DNA of 64,000 bases from Ectopseudomonas mendocina. GTDB lineage: Bacteria; Pseudomonadota; Gammaproteobacteria; Pseudomonadales; Pseudomonadaceae. Numbering within the stretch: the stretch's first letter is position 1; the number at the start of each line of letters is the position of its first letter. Location of the stretch: assembly GCF_007049795.1 (NCBI RefSeq), contig NZ_SCFY01000015.1:95903-159902 (forward strand). Direction: 5' to 3'. The notes under the pieces were generated by a model that ran no database searches, was not told where the DNA came from, and worked only from the letters and a program-made list of their open reading frames with translations. This document shows positions 39,053 to 47,524 of this stretch, in pieces. The translations under genes and the position numbers were made by a program.

Positions 39053-40700
39053 TGTCTCTCCCCAGGAAATGGCCGGCAAGCTGATGGCCGAAGGCTTCTC
39101 CCGTTCCGGCCCTGTCGCGCAGGTGTTGAGCGACCCCGTTACCGACACCCCGATGGTCGTCACGCTCGACGATCTGCTTCCGTATGAACTCGATCCACGC
39201 CTGACGCGCAATCCGCTCTACGACGACATAAAAGCCTCCATCCGTGAGCGTGGCCTCGATGCTCCTCCGCCGATCACCCGGCGTCCTGGTGCCGACCATT
39301 TCATCATTCGTAACGGCGGCAACACCCGGCTCGCCATCCTGCGAGAGTTGTGGTCCGAAACGAAGGAGGAGCAATTCTTCCGCATCTACTGCTTGTTCCG
39401 CCCTTGGCCCGAGCGTGGCGAAATTATCGCGCTGACTGGGCACCTGGCGGAAAACGAGCTGCGTGGCGGCCTGACATTCATCGAGCGCGCGCTCGGTGTC
39501 GAGAAGGCCAAGGAACTGTACGAACTCGAAAGCGGCAAGCCGCTGTCACAATCGGAACTTGCCCGCCGCCTCGCCGCCGACGGCTATCCGGTTCCGCAGT
39601 CCCACATCAGTCGTATGCAAGACACCGTACGCTACCTGCTGCCCACCATTCCCAACGTGTTGTACAGCGGTTTGGGGAGGCATCAAGTCGAACGGCTGGC
39701 GGTATTGCGCAAGGCCGCCGAACTGACCTGGGAAAAATATGCGTGCGGGAAGGCGTTGGCCACCGATTTCGAGACGCTATTCCACGACATCCTCGCACCA
39801 TTCGATGGACAGCCAGGCTCTTTTTCTGGCGGCCGGGTTCAAGACGAACTGATCGGTCAAATGTCGGAGCTGCTCGGTATCGACTACAACGTGCTGGAGC
39901 TTGACGTCGACAGCACCGAGCACCGCCAGCGCGCGGTAAACAGCCCCCCACTGCTGCCAGTCGAAACCGCGACCGTCATCAAAACCAACAGTGCATCCAC
40001 TCCCCCGCCAGACGCCACTCGCGACCATGGCACTGCAGCAGATACTTCGGGAACCGCATCTAACGACACCACCATAACGCCATCGCCAGTACAGGCACCG
40101 TCCTCCGATGAGGGCGATAGCGAAGTGCGCCTGCAGGGGCACATCGTCTCACCTGCCGACAACACCGAGCGGCTGCAAGCTATCCAGAAAATGGTCGCCG
40201 AACACACTGGCGAGTCTCTACCGACCTTCACGGACAACGTGCTGCAGGCGATTCCCGTGCAAGCCGGTGGACTGTTCCCTATCAGCGACGTCTGGTACAT
40301 CGAACCAGGACTGGATTCTCCAGATCGCCTGCGCATCCACATTGCGCAATTCGCGCAGGAGATCGCCGAGGAAGCCCAACTGGTCGACCACATCGAAGCG
40401 GTCATGATCGGTATAGGCTTCACCTGCACGCTGCCCCACCAAGACACGCCGCTACCCACGTTCGGCCGCATGGTGTTGGCGTTGCTGCGCGCATTGAGTA
40501 TCCACTACGCCACCGAGCCCGATCAGGGCGATCTTCGCCTGGACGACAGACTCGGGGCACTGTTGTTGGGAACCGACGTCAGGGACGCAGAAGCCCTACC
40601 CCGCCTGAGCGATAACGGCTTGGTCAAGTTGTTCCGTCTGGTCCGGCTGGCACGCCGGCTGTTGGATCTGGAGGCCAATCCAGATGAGACCAACCACTGA
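39045..40700 (+). CDS. ParB-family partition protein of PFGI-1-type ICEs
   Basis: A 551-residue protein. A ParB/Srx-like N-terminal domain (TLDDLLPYELDPRLTRNPLYDDIKASIRERGL, then RNGGNTRLAILREL, ENELRGGLTFIERALGV) is followed by a helix-turn-helix region (LSQSELARRLAADGYPVPQSHISRMQ). Residues ~300-370 are a Ser/Thr/Pro/Asp-rich linker, then a C-terminal domain unique to the ICE form. It is expected to pair with the ParA above. It is far longer than chromosomal ParB (about 290). Confidence 0.9.
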   Translation: MVNVSPQEMAGKLMAEGFSRSGPVAQVLSDPVTDTPMVVTLDDLLPYELDPRLTRNPLYDDIKASIRERGLDAPPPITRRPGADHFIIRNGGNTRLAILRELWSETKEEQFFRIYCLFRPWPERGEIIALTGHLAENELRGGLTFIERALGVEKAKELYELESGKPLSQSELARRLAADGYPVPQSHISRMQDTVRYLLPTIPNVLYSGLGRHQVERLAVLRKAAELTWEKYACGKALATDFETLFHDILAPFDGQPGSFSGGRVQDELIGQMSELLGIDYNVLELDVDSTEHRQRAVNSPPLLPVETATVIKTNSASTPPPDATRDHGTAADTSGTASNDTTITPSPVQAPSSDEGDSEVRLQGHIVSPADNTERLQAIQKMVAEHTGESLPTFTDNVLQAIPVQAGGLFPISDVWYIEPGLDSPDRLRIHIAQFAQEIAEEAQLVDHIEAVMIGIGFTCTLPHQDTPLPTFGRMVLALLRALSIHYATEPDQGDLRLDDRLGALLLGTDVRDAEALPRLSDNGLVKLFRLVRLARRLLDLEANPDETNH

Positions 40701-40718
40701 AACAGACCGGAGGGAACC

Positions 40719-41279
40719 ATGTCGGCACCTCATCCACTCAATCAGGCTGTCGTCGCACAGGCTCTGCACGATCTGCGCAATGGCCAACTTCGCCGCTGCC
40801 AGTCGATGGGGTTCAGCGAGCGGGAACTGGACGTACTGAAGCAGCCCGCCCTGGTGAGCCTGCTGGCAAATGCGCAAGTGCCGTGGTGTTCTGTGACGGT
40901 GAACACAGACGTCCTCTGGCGCTTGGTCGGCCAGATGCACGACATCGAGCAGGAGATCGCCACTGTCGATCGCATGTTGCGCCTGGGGGCCAGTACCGAG
41001 ATGGTCAGCAAGTTCTTCGGACTGACCCATCAGGAGGTCGCCCTGCGCCGCGACATCATTAAGCTGCCTAAACGCCGGGGGCGGCATCCGGTTCTGAATG
41101 AAGAACAGGAGATGACCCTGTGGAAGCAGTGGAAGTCCGGCATTACGGAGCGTGGCGTCGCGCTGGATGACGACAGCACGATGCTGGAGCTGACGATGGA
41201 TCTGGCCGAAGCCTTGTCGTTGCCCATGTCCGTGATATGGGCTGCGATAGGAAGCTGGATCGACCAAGGCCTGGTATAA
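40719..41279 (+). CDS. DUF2857 family ICE protein
   Basis: A 186-residue protein with NQAVVAQALHDLRNGQLRRCQSMGF at the N terminus and a helix-turn-helix-like middle (GASTEMVSKFFGLTHQEVALRRDI). This is the DUF2857 pattern found directly after parB in this ICE family. GGAGGGAACC precedes the ATG. It may be a DNA-binding regulator, but no experiment is known to me. Confidence 0.85.
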   Translation: MSAPHPLNQAVVAQALHDLRNGQLRRCQSMGFSERELDVLKQPALVSLLANAQVPWCSVTVNTDVLWRLVGQMHDIEQEIATVDRMLRLGASTEMVSKFFGLTHQEVALRRDIIKLPKRRGRHPVLNEEQEMTLWKQWKSGITERGVALDDDSTMLELTMDLAEALSLPMSVIWAAIGSWIDQGLV

Positions 41280-41283
41280 GGCC

Positions 41284-42438
41284 ATGGTCTCGCCGACAGG
41301 CCCCGTCTCTCTTTCAACGTTGCTCGACAACGCCCTGCGGCAGCTACCCTCCACCCAGGGCAGCAATCCAGCCAGCGATGGATTTATCTACAGCGGCAAT
41401 CGCCATGAAAGCGTGCCTCGCGCGTTGTTTCTCGACCGCCGTCTGACGCCGCTGGAACGCAACACATGGCAGGTGTTTCGACTGTTGCTCAACGGTGATG
41501 GGGTAACAGCGTTCCCGACTTACGATCAGCTCCGCCCCTACCTGGCATCGACACCCTGCGCCGAACAGGCGTCGCATGAAACCGTGGCGCGCGCGCTGAC
41601 ACTCCTGCGATTGACGCGCTGGCTCAGTCTAGTGCGCCGCCTGCGCGACCCCACGACCGGGCGCATCAAAGGCAATCTCTACGTCCTGCACGACGAACCG
41701 CTCAGCCCCTACGAAGCCATGCAGCTCGACCCGGAATACTTAGGGCTTGTGAGCCATGCCCTGAACCACGCCAGCAAGGCCATTCAGCGGGTGGGCTACC
41801 ACGTCATCCAGGAACTCGGCGAAGACCCGATGCTCAGCGGCCGTATACTGCCGACGCGCCTACAGGTGCTGGCGCAGCGCTTGGCCCAGGATGGCATCCC
41901 TGCCCGTGAAAGTTATCCACAGGAGCAGCCCTTCCACGAATCCGAAGTAGGCCCTGATGCCCTTCTTCGGAATGGTGAACTGCCGTCTTCGGATTCCGAA
42001 GCGGGCGTGGAAGCCAGCGAAATCGGCCGTCTTCGGAATCCGAAGCAAGACCGTACTGTAAGTAATCGTATAAATCGTACAGTACCGCGCGCGCGAGAAC
42101 TCCAGGGCCTGCGAATGCCTGAACGCTTCCTTGCATTGCAGCAGGAACAGCAAGCCGGCGCGTTGGTGGCCCTGCAACAAGTCGAGGCTGAGCAGCGCCA
42201 GGCCGTGCTCGACGAATGGGCCGCGCGCTGTCGCAGCAGCGAGGTGCGCAAACCTGCCGGCTATCTGTTCGGCATCATCCAGGCCGCTATTCGCGGTGAC
42301 TTCAACGCATGGGCTGGACACGGGCAGAGCAATACCGTTGCCAGCGACCCACCTCCCGCGCCCCCTTCTCGACCGGCGAACCCCGCAGTCGTCCAGGCAC
42401 ACCTCGCCCATCTGCACGCCCTGCTGAACCAGAAATAG
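41284..42438 (+). CDS. STY4528-type ICE replication protein
   Basis: A 384-residue protein. The N-terminal domain (SVPRALFLDRRLTPLERNTWQVFRLLL, TYDQLRPYL, SHETVARALTLLRLTRWLSLVRR) looks like a replication-initiator winged helix. A charged, low-complexity linker at about residues 205-275 follows, then a C-terminal helical domain (MPERFLALQQEQQAGALVALQ, CRSSEVRKPAGYLFGIIQAAIRGDF). The family is annotated as a pathogenicity-island replication protein. The linker-coding DNA contains a DnaA box, phased palindromes and an A+T-rich run (see 41913-42085). It starts 4 bases after the DUF2857 stop. Confidence 0.85.
   Translation: MVSPTGPVSLSTLLDNALRQLPSTQGSNPASDGFIYSGNRHESVPRALFLDRRLTPLERNTWQVFRLLLNGDGVTAFPTYDQLRPYLASTPCAEQASHETVARALTLLRLTRWLSLVRRLRDPTTGRIKGNLYVLHDEPLSPYEAMQLDPEYLGLVSHALNHASKAIQRVGYHVIQELGEDPMLSGRILPTRLQVLAQRLAQDGIPARESYPQEQPFHESEVGPDALLRNGELPSSDSEAGVEASEIGRLRNPKQDRTVSNRINRTVPRARELQGLRMPERFLALQQEQQAGALVALQQVEAEQRQAVLDEWAARCRSSEVRKPAGYLFGIIQAAIRGDFNAWAGHGQSNTVASDPPPAPPSRPANPAVVQAHLAHLHALLNQK
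41913..42085 (+). other. Candidate replication origin inside the STY4528-like gene
   Basis: A perfect DnaA box TTATCCACA is at 41913-41921. Related palindromic units follow, centred at 41940 (right half only), 41972 (left half), 41994 (CTTCGGATTCCGAAG, perfect) and 42038 (CTTCGGAATCCGAAG). The two full units share an identical GCCGT prefix and a final C. Centre spacings of 32, 22 and 44 bp are close to whole helical turns. An A+T-rich run (about 42057-42081) framed by GTACTGTA (42053-42060) and TACAGTAC (42078-42085) ends the set. The order initiator box, iterons, A+T-rich DNA is that of an origin; function is inferred. Confidence 0.6.
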
Positions 42439-42470
42439 CGGCTTGGGGAAACCTCCCTGGATCACCCTGG

Positions 42471-42491
42471 AACTATCCCCAGGGGATAGTT
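42471..42491. repeat. Palindrome copy 1 (core AACTATCCCCAGGGGATAG)
   Basis: A perfect 21-base palindrome centred on one A at 42481, placed between the STY4528-like and PFL_4669-type genes. The same core recurs at 44369-44399. It may be an operator, a terminator without a T run, or a protein-binding site. Confidence 0.7.
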
Positions 42492-42609
42492 GCAACAGGT
42501 AGCCTTCCGCTCGCCAAACCCGGCTGGCATCGGGTGCGGTTTGTTGACTGACCGCCTTCCTCCCGCTGCCCAAGCTGGCGACTCGTTCCCCATACCGCGA
42601 GTCGCCCTC

Positions 42610-43404
42610 ATGGCCAACGACGAAAAACCCCTGCAGCTCAATCTCGGGGCACTGCGCAGCGCAATGGCATTGACGCTGCACACCCACCACGCATCCAGGA
42701 TTTGGCATGGCCGCGCCGCCAGCGACGGGAAACCCGGCATCGTCGGCCTGAACGGCTTCATCGCCATCGCCAACAAAATCAAGCGCGGCGCCGAGCAAGA
42801 CGACCCTTACTCCGACTGGTGGATGCTGAGGATCGAGGAAAAGCTGACGCAGACCAAGGATACGTTGCAGGCCTTGCGCGAACAGGTCGACCAGGCGCTG
42901 GCCGACGTGCCACCAGCGCTGTCGCTGGGCGAGAACATGAACGTGCAGCCTGTGAGGCTCCCGTTGTTCGTGAACGCGCAGCTCGGCTTCCTGGCAGTGT
43001 ATCTGCTGGCCGACTACGACGACCTTGCGCGGAAATTGATCCTCGCGCATCACACCGCCCTCATCGATCGCAGCACGCTCGAGCGCTGGCTCAACGAAGG
43101 GGCTCACGCACTGCGCAGCCTGTTCTCGCTGGCACAGCAGTTCCGCTACTCGGGCTGCACCAGGAACGATTTCGCTGCCAAGAATGCCGCAGCCAGGGCG
43201 GCCATCGAGAAACTAGGCGAACTGCCGCAGGACGTGCTCGAAGGCACCCTGCGCTCGCGCTACGCGCCCCCCATTATCCGGAGCTCGACACTGGCCGCGT
43301 CAGCAAACCAGGAAGCAGAGGATGCCAGCGCCGGCGACTTCCCGGTGGAGGACGTCGGTGATCCGCTGGCTGCGCCAGGTGAAGGCGAGGATGCGCCAGC
43401 ATGA
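42610..43404 (+). CDS. PFL_4669-type integrating conjugative element protein
   Basis: A 264-residue protein starting MANDEKPLQLNLGALRSAMALTLHTH. It matches the TIGR03761 (PFL_4669) type known only from these ICEs: TRTWHGR-like motif ASRIWHGRAA, IANKIKRGAEQDDPYSDWWMLRIEEKL, RFNAQYR-type tail region FLAVYLLADYDDLARK. The C terminus is acidic and disordered. The frame opens at 42490, but 42610 gives the family N terminus. Molecular role unknown, next to SSB and topoisomerase genes. Overlaps the next gene by 4 bases. Confidence 0.85.
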   Translation: MANDEKPLQLNLGALRSAMALTLHTHHASRIWHGRAASDGKPGIVGLNGFIAIANKIKRGAEQDDPYSDWWMLRIEEKLTQTKDTLQALREQVDQALADVPPALSLGENMNVQPVRLPLFVNAQLGFLAVYLLADYDDLARKLILAHHTALIDRSTLERWLNEGAHALRSLFSLAQQFRYSGCTRNDFAAKNAAARAAIEKLGELPQDVLEGTLRSRYAPPIIRSSTLAASANQEAEDASAGDFPVEDVGDPLAAPGEGEDAPA

Positions 43405-43958
43405 CGCCCCCCTCGACCTCTGCGGCAGCTCGCCGCTTTCACCCACTGGAACAGGCTGACTTCCAGAAACTGGAACAGGCAGCCTCTCTAAAAGGCCTTT
43501 TACGTCCCTTTCCTTTTAAAGGTAAGGGGGCTCTTACCGAATGGGCCAGCCAGTGCCACGCGCTGCGCGATGACCTCATCGAACTGGCGCAGCGGCGCGT
43601 TCTGGCGCAAGCGGTCGACTACCCCTTCCGCCTGCTGCCCGTTGAGCTGGCCCAGCAGACCACTGGCGCAGGGACCGTATTTCTGCGCTGGCGCATGCCC
43701 GATCGTTCCGCCATGGGAGTGGCGTTGTGGCAGGCGCTGATCACCAGCCCTGCGACTCCCGACACGCTGATCGACGACCTCTATGCGTTGGAGGTCCAAC
43801 GCATCGTCCTGAACATGCAAATCAGCCTCCTCCACACACTGGGCCGCCAGGCCCAGGCCTGCGCCAGCAAAGTCGCCCTGGCCAAATCGAGCTACCTGCA
43901 GCGCGTCAGCAAACACGCTGCACCCACCGGCATCACCCACCCCGAGGAATCATTATGA
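43401..43958 (+). CDS. DUF3158 family ICE protein
   Basis: A 185-residue protein with FHPLEQADFQKLEQAASLKGLLRPFPFKGKG and TVFLRWRMPDRSAMGVALW, the DUF3158 pattern. It lies in the conserved PFL_4669 - DUF3158 - ssb run. ATGA overlaps on both sides indicate translational coupling. Function unknown; a part in ICE DNA processing is suggested only by context. Confidence 0.85.
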   Translation: MTPPSTSAAARRFHPLEQADFQKLEQAASLKGLLRPFPFKGKGALTEWASQCHALRDDLIELAQRRVLAQAVDYPFRLLPVELAQQTTGAGTVFLRWRMPDRSAMGVALWQALITSPATPDTLIDDLYALEVQRIVLNMQISLLHTLGRQAQACASKVALAKSSYLQRVSKHAAPTGITHPEESL

Positions 43959-44350
43959 GCACGCACTTCACAGGCGAAGGCAACATCGGCTCTGCGCCAG
44001 AATTCAGGGAGTTTCCGAACGGCAATGACGAGCCGCGGCGGCTGCTGCGCCTCAACGTGTATTTCGACAACCCCGTTCCCACCAAGGACGGATTCGAGGA
44101 TCGCGGCGGCTATTGGGCTCCCGTGGAGCTGTGGCACCGCGAGGCCGAGCACTGGCAGTCGCTGTATCAGAAAGGCATGCGGGTGCTGGTGGAGGGGCGC
44201 ACCATCCGCGATGAGTGGGAAGACGCCGACGAGAACGAACGCGTGACGTTCAAGATCGAGGCTCGGCGCGTCGGCATCCTGCCTTACCGGCTCGAAGCCG
44301 TGAAGCTGAGCCCGAAACAAGCTGGCGAACCGCCAGAAGCTACGGGCTGA
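43955..44350 (+). CDS. ssb: Single-stranded DNA-binding protein of the ICE
   Basis: A 131-residue OB-fold protein (FTGEGNIGSAPEFREFPNGNDEPRRLLRLNVYFDN, YWAPVELWHREAEHW, YQKGMRVLVEGRTI), shorter at the C terminus than chromosomal SSB and without the acidic DDDIPF-type tail. It probably protects transferred or replicating ICE DNA. Overlaps DUF3158 by 4 bases. Confidence 0.88.
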   Translation: MSTHFTGEGNIGSAPEFREFPNGNDEPRRLLRLNVYFDNPVPTKDGFEDRGGYWAPVELWHREAEHWQSLYQKGMRVLVEGRTIRDEWEDADENERVTFKIEARRVGILPYRLEAVKLSPKQAGEPPEATG

Positions 44351-44660
44351 ATCCCAGCAGCAGACTTCGGTGGAACTATCCCCAGGGGATAGTTCCACCG
44401 AGTTCCACTGAGTTCCAGCGCCCCTGCATGACGAAGCTTCTGGTGATCGAACTACCGCCAGCTCATACACATCACGCCCTGCTGATCCTGATTCACATAC
44501 ACCGCACCGATAGCGACACACCTGCCGATTTCTCCACTCGCTCGCCAGCGCTCCGCTGCAATGCAACCTGGTGTTTGCCGATGCCGCGTTGTTTGCTGCC
44601 GCATATGCGCCTGACGGGAATGCTGTGGGTCATTCGATGACCACACGCCCCGGAGGCTGT
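44351..44660. promoter_or_regulatory. Gap between ssb and topB with a 31-bp palindrome
   Basis: A perfect 31-base palindrome occupies 44369-44399, centred on A44384. Its inner 21 bases are identical to 42471-42491. It is followed by two direct GAGTTCCA copies (44400-44418). A 70-codon frame at 44428-44640 (starting MTKLLVIELPPAHTHHA) is open but shows no clear ribosome site or family; it is not called as a gene. GGAGG at 44652-44656 serves topB. Confidence 0.7.
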
Positions 44661-46670
44661 ATGCGCGTGTTCCTCTGCGAGAAACCGTCCCAGGGCAAGG
44701 ATATCGCCCGCGTCCTGGGTGCCGGCCAACGCGGTAGCGGCTGTTACAGCGGAGCGGGGGCAGTTGTGACCTGGTGCATTGGTCACCTGGTCGAAGCGGT
44801 GCAACCGGAAGCATACGGCGAGCAGTACAAGCGCTGGACCATCGAGCAGCTTCCCATCATTCCCGAGCGCTGGCGCGTCGAGCCGAAGGCCGCAACCGCC
44901 GCGCAGTTCAAGATCGTCAAGCAGATCGTCGGCCAGGCCGCCGAACTGGTGATCGCAACCGATGCGGATCGCGAAGGCGAGATGATCGCTCGAGAGATCA
45001 TCGATCTGTGCGGCTATCGCGGGCCGATCCAGCGACTGTGGCTGTCGGCACTCAACGACGCGAGTATCCGAAAAGCGCTGGGTGCGCTGAAACCGTCGAA
45101 CGAGACGTTGCCGCTGTACTACTCGGCACTCGCTCGCAGCCGGGCCGACTGGCTCATCGGTATGAACCTGAGCCGCCTGTTCACCCTGCTCGGGCGTCAG
45201 GCTGGTTACGACGGTGTGCTCTCGGTCGGCCGGGTGCAGACACCGACGCTGGCTCTGGTGGTCACCCGCGACCGCGAGATCTCGCGCTTTGTTTCGGTGC
45301 CGTTCTGGACCGTCGAGATTGCATTATCGGCGGGTGGGCAACCCTTCCTCGCCAACTGGGTCGCACCGGATGGCTGCACCGACGACAGCGGCCGCTGCCT
45401 GCAGCAGGCGGTAGCGCAACAAGCTGCTGATCGCATGCGCGTTGCCGGCAGCGCCCAAGTGGTCTCGGTCGAAACAGAGCGTGTGCACGAAGGCCCACCG
45501 CTGCCGTTCGACCTCGGCACCCTGCAGGAAGTGTGTTCGCGCCAGTTGGGCCTCGACGTGCAGGAAACGCTCGACATTGCTCAAGCCCTCTACGAGACGC
45601 ACAAGGCGACGACGTACCCACGCTCTGACTCCGGCTACCTGCCCGAAAGCATGCTCGCCGAGGTGTCGGCCGTACTCACCGCCGTGCTCAACACCGATCC
45701 CAGCCTGCGCCCATTGCTTGATCAGCTCGACCGTACTCAGCGCTCACGCGCCTGGAACGACGGTAAAGTCTCGGCCCACCACGGCATCATTCCAACCCTG
45801 GAGCCGGCCAACCTGTCAGCCATGAACGACAAGGAGCTGGCAGTCTATAAGCTGATCCGCGCGCACTATCTCACACAGTTCCTGCCGCATCACGAGTTCG
45901 ACCGCACCACCGCGCAGTTGCTGTGCGGCGGTCAGAATCTGCAAGCCATCGGCAAGCAGGTGATCATCTCCGGCTGGCACCAGGTGCTGGCCGTACCGGA
46001 AGCGGACGACGCGGACGGTGAATCGACAGCGCGCAGCCAGGTGTTGCCAGCCCTGCGCGAAGGGCTGTCCTGCCAGGTCGGCCACATCGAGCTGAAAGCA
46101 CTCAAGACGCTACCGCCCAAGCCCTTTACGCAGGGCGATCTGGTCAAGGCCATGAAGGGCGTCGCCAAGCTGGTCACCGATCCCCGGTTGAAGCAGAAGC
46201 TGAAAGAAACCACGGGTATTGGCACCGAGGCCACACGCGCCAGCATCATCAAAGGCCTGCTCGACCGTGGCTACCTGATCAAGAAAGGTCGTTCCGTTCG
46301 TGCATCAGAAGCGGCTTGCACACTCATCGACGCGGTGCCAGCAGCCATTACCGACCCCGGCACTACTGCCGTCTGGGAGCAGGCCCTGGACATGATCGAA
46401 TCCGGCAGCATGACGTTGGATACCTTCGTCGAGAAGCAATCCATGTGGATCGCCCAGCTCGTGCAGCAGTATCGCGGCACCACCCTGTCCATCAAGTTAC
46501 CCGAGGGGCCCGCCTGCCCGCTTTGTGGCAGTGCCACCCGTCAACGCGCCGGCAAGATTGGCCCTTTCTGGTCCTGCCGCAACTATCCCGATTGCAAAGG
46601 CACCCTGCCCATCCAGCAAGCCAGTGCAAAACGCAGCGCGACACGCAAGCCGCGACAGACCTCAAAATAG
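44661..46670 (+). CDS. topB: DNA topoisomerase III of the ICE
   Basis: Type IA topoisomerase, 669 residues, that passes or decatenates single strands during element replication or transfer. The Toprim domain has the acidic triad Asp101, Asp103, Glu107 region (ATDADREGE), the active Tyr319 in KATTYPRSDSGYL, and GIGTEATRASIIKGLLDRGYL later. A C-terminal zinc ribbon (CPLCGSATRQRAG...CRNYPDC) is present. The ATG at 44661 directly follows GGAGG; the longer frame from 44571 has no signal. This TopB is standard in PFGI-1-type ICEs. Confidence 0.93.
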   Translation: MRVFLCEKPSQGKDIARVLGAGQRGSGCYSGAGAVVTWCIGHLVEAVQPEAYGEQYKRWTIEQLPIIPERWRVEPKAATAAQFKIVKQIVGQAAELVIATDADREGEMIAREIIDLCGYRGPIQRLWLSALNDASIRKALGALKPSNETLPLYYSALARSRADWLIGMNLSRLFTLLGRQAGYDGVLSVGRVQTPTLALVVTRDREISRFVSVPFWTVEIALSAGGQPFLANWVAPDGCTDDSGRCLQQAVAQQAADRMRVAGSAQVVSVETERVHEGPPLPFDLGTLQEVCSRQLGLDVQETLDIAQALYETHKATTYPRSDSGYLPESMLAEVSAVLTAVLNTDPSLRPLLDQLDRTQRSRAWNDGKVSAHHGIIPTLEPANLSAMNDKELAVYKLIRAHYLTQFLPHHEFDRTTAQLLCGGQNLQAIGKQVIISGWHQVLAVPEADDADGESTARSQVLPALREGLSCQVGHIELKALKTLPPKPFTQGDLVKAMKGVAKLVTDPRLKQKLKETTGIGTEATRASIIKGLLDRGYLIKKGRSVRASEAACTLIDAVPAAITDPGTTAVWEQALDMIESGSMTLDTFVEKQSMWIAQLVQQYRGTTLSIKLPEGPACPLCGSATRQRAGKIGPFWSCRNYPDCKGTLPIQQASAKRSATRKPRQTSK

Positions 46671-47295
46671 GTCGAGGCTCCACCACCTCCCCCATCGTAT
46701 CGACCACGGTCGATGCGCATACCTCGCGCCCGCGAGGAACCCAGCACGCACCATCCTTCTGCAACGTGTGCCCGTCACCGGCGTTTCACTGGTTTGACGA
46801 GAAGGCGGACTCATCCGCAGCCCGTATCTCACGGACATTTTGATCGGCTGATTTTTTTCGTTCCGAAGGGTCCCCTGGTGCCTTGCCTCGACGAGCCCCC
46901 AGGAGACCTTTTGGGTCGAACGGTACTCGGCGCCGGTGCCCGCCGGCGAAACAACGGGTTCCTTTTGTGCGCAGATGCGCGCCAAAGGATTTCGACCCCA
47001 GCCACGACAAGGGTCGAGTGCAATCGACAGCGGATGGCTTTGACAACGGCCACTCCCTGCATCAGTTCACAGGTGGTTTCTTCCTCAACAGCCGAAGGCC
47101 CAGCCCCTCGGCACCCTTCTCCTGCAACCGCCGGTTCGGTGGCGCATCGCCGCCAATCCCATGAAATAGGAGATAACCCAATGCGCCTTCAACGGCTGCT
47201 ACAGGCACTGACATGAACGCGGCTAGTGGCCAGTTCCGATAGTCGGATGACCGCACCACCATATCCCGACAACTCTCTTCTCTGGTATCGCTGAA
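46671..47295. other. Long non-coding, structured region after topB
   Basis: No supported protein gene. A strong hairpin has arms 46869-46878 and 46899-46908 (9 of 10 pairs). It is followed by a three-way-junction-like fold: outer arms GGGTCGAA (46913-46920) and TTCGACCC (46991-46998) enclose two hairpins, GCCGG/CCGGC (46932-46947) and a 12-pair stem at 46961-46988. At 47181 a good ribosome site (AGGAG) precedes an 11-codon frame MRLQRLLQALT, possibly a leader peptide. Open frames across this area on both strands lack family features. Confidence 0.6.
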
Positions 47296-47520
47296 CCTTC
47301 AGCGCGCCCCGGCAGCCACGGTCTTCAAGGTTGCGCTACTCACCGTAGCGACCGGCGCAATCCGCTCCGCATCGCCCACCGCGGATGAACGCCTCCCCTC
47401 GGCGTCGATGCCCTTCTGTTCCCTCTCCGTTGGCACCTGGCTCCGCCAGCCATCGCCATCGCCTGCACCTATCGCTTTCGTCCACGCGCCCTTGACGGGC
47501 GTATCCCTTTTCAGGAGTCA
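47296..47520 (+). ncRNA. Multi-hairpin leader RNA, copy A (before the GHKL gene)
   Basis: Five consecutive hairpins can be drawn. P1 is GCAGCC (47312-47317) with GGTTGC (47329-47334), enclosing loop ACGGTCTTCAA. P2 is GCTAC/GTAGC (47335-47349). P3 is ATCCGC (47360-47365) with GCGGAT (47381-47386). P4 is CGCC/GGCG (47390-47404). P5 is CTGGC/GCCAG (47437-47449). The same order, loop motif and covarying stems occur in copies B (49240) and C (53290). TCAGGAG then precedes the gene. The structure is inferred by comparison of the three copies. Confidence 0.6.
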
Positions 47521-47524
47521 TCCC

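Noticed and set aside
41938..42046. CRISPR-like reading of the repeated palindromes
   Set aside because: Units are unevenly spaced at multiples of a helical turn, lie inside a gene and have no cas genes nearby; iterons fit better.
44428..44640. 70-codon frame before topB
   Set aside because: No clear ribosome site, odd composition and no recognised family; kept only as a note in the gap entry.
46713..47262. Several 60-167-codon frames on both strands after topB
   Set aside because: They overlap one another, lack ribosome sites and cross strong hairpins; the region is better read as non-coding.
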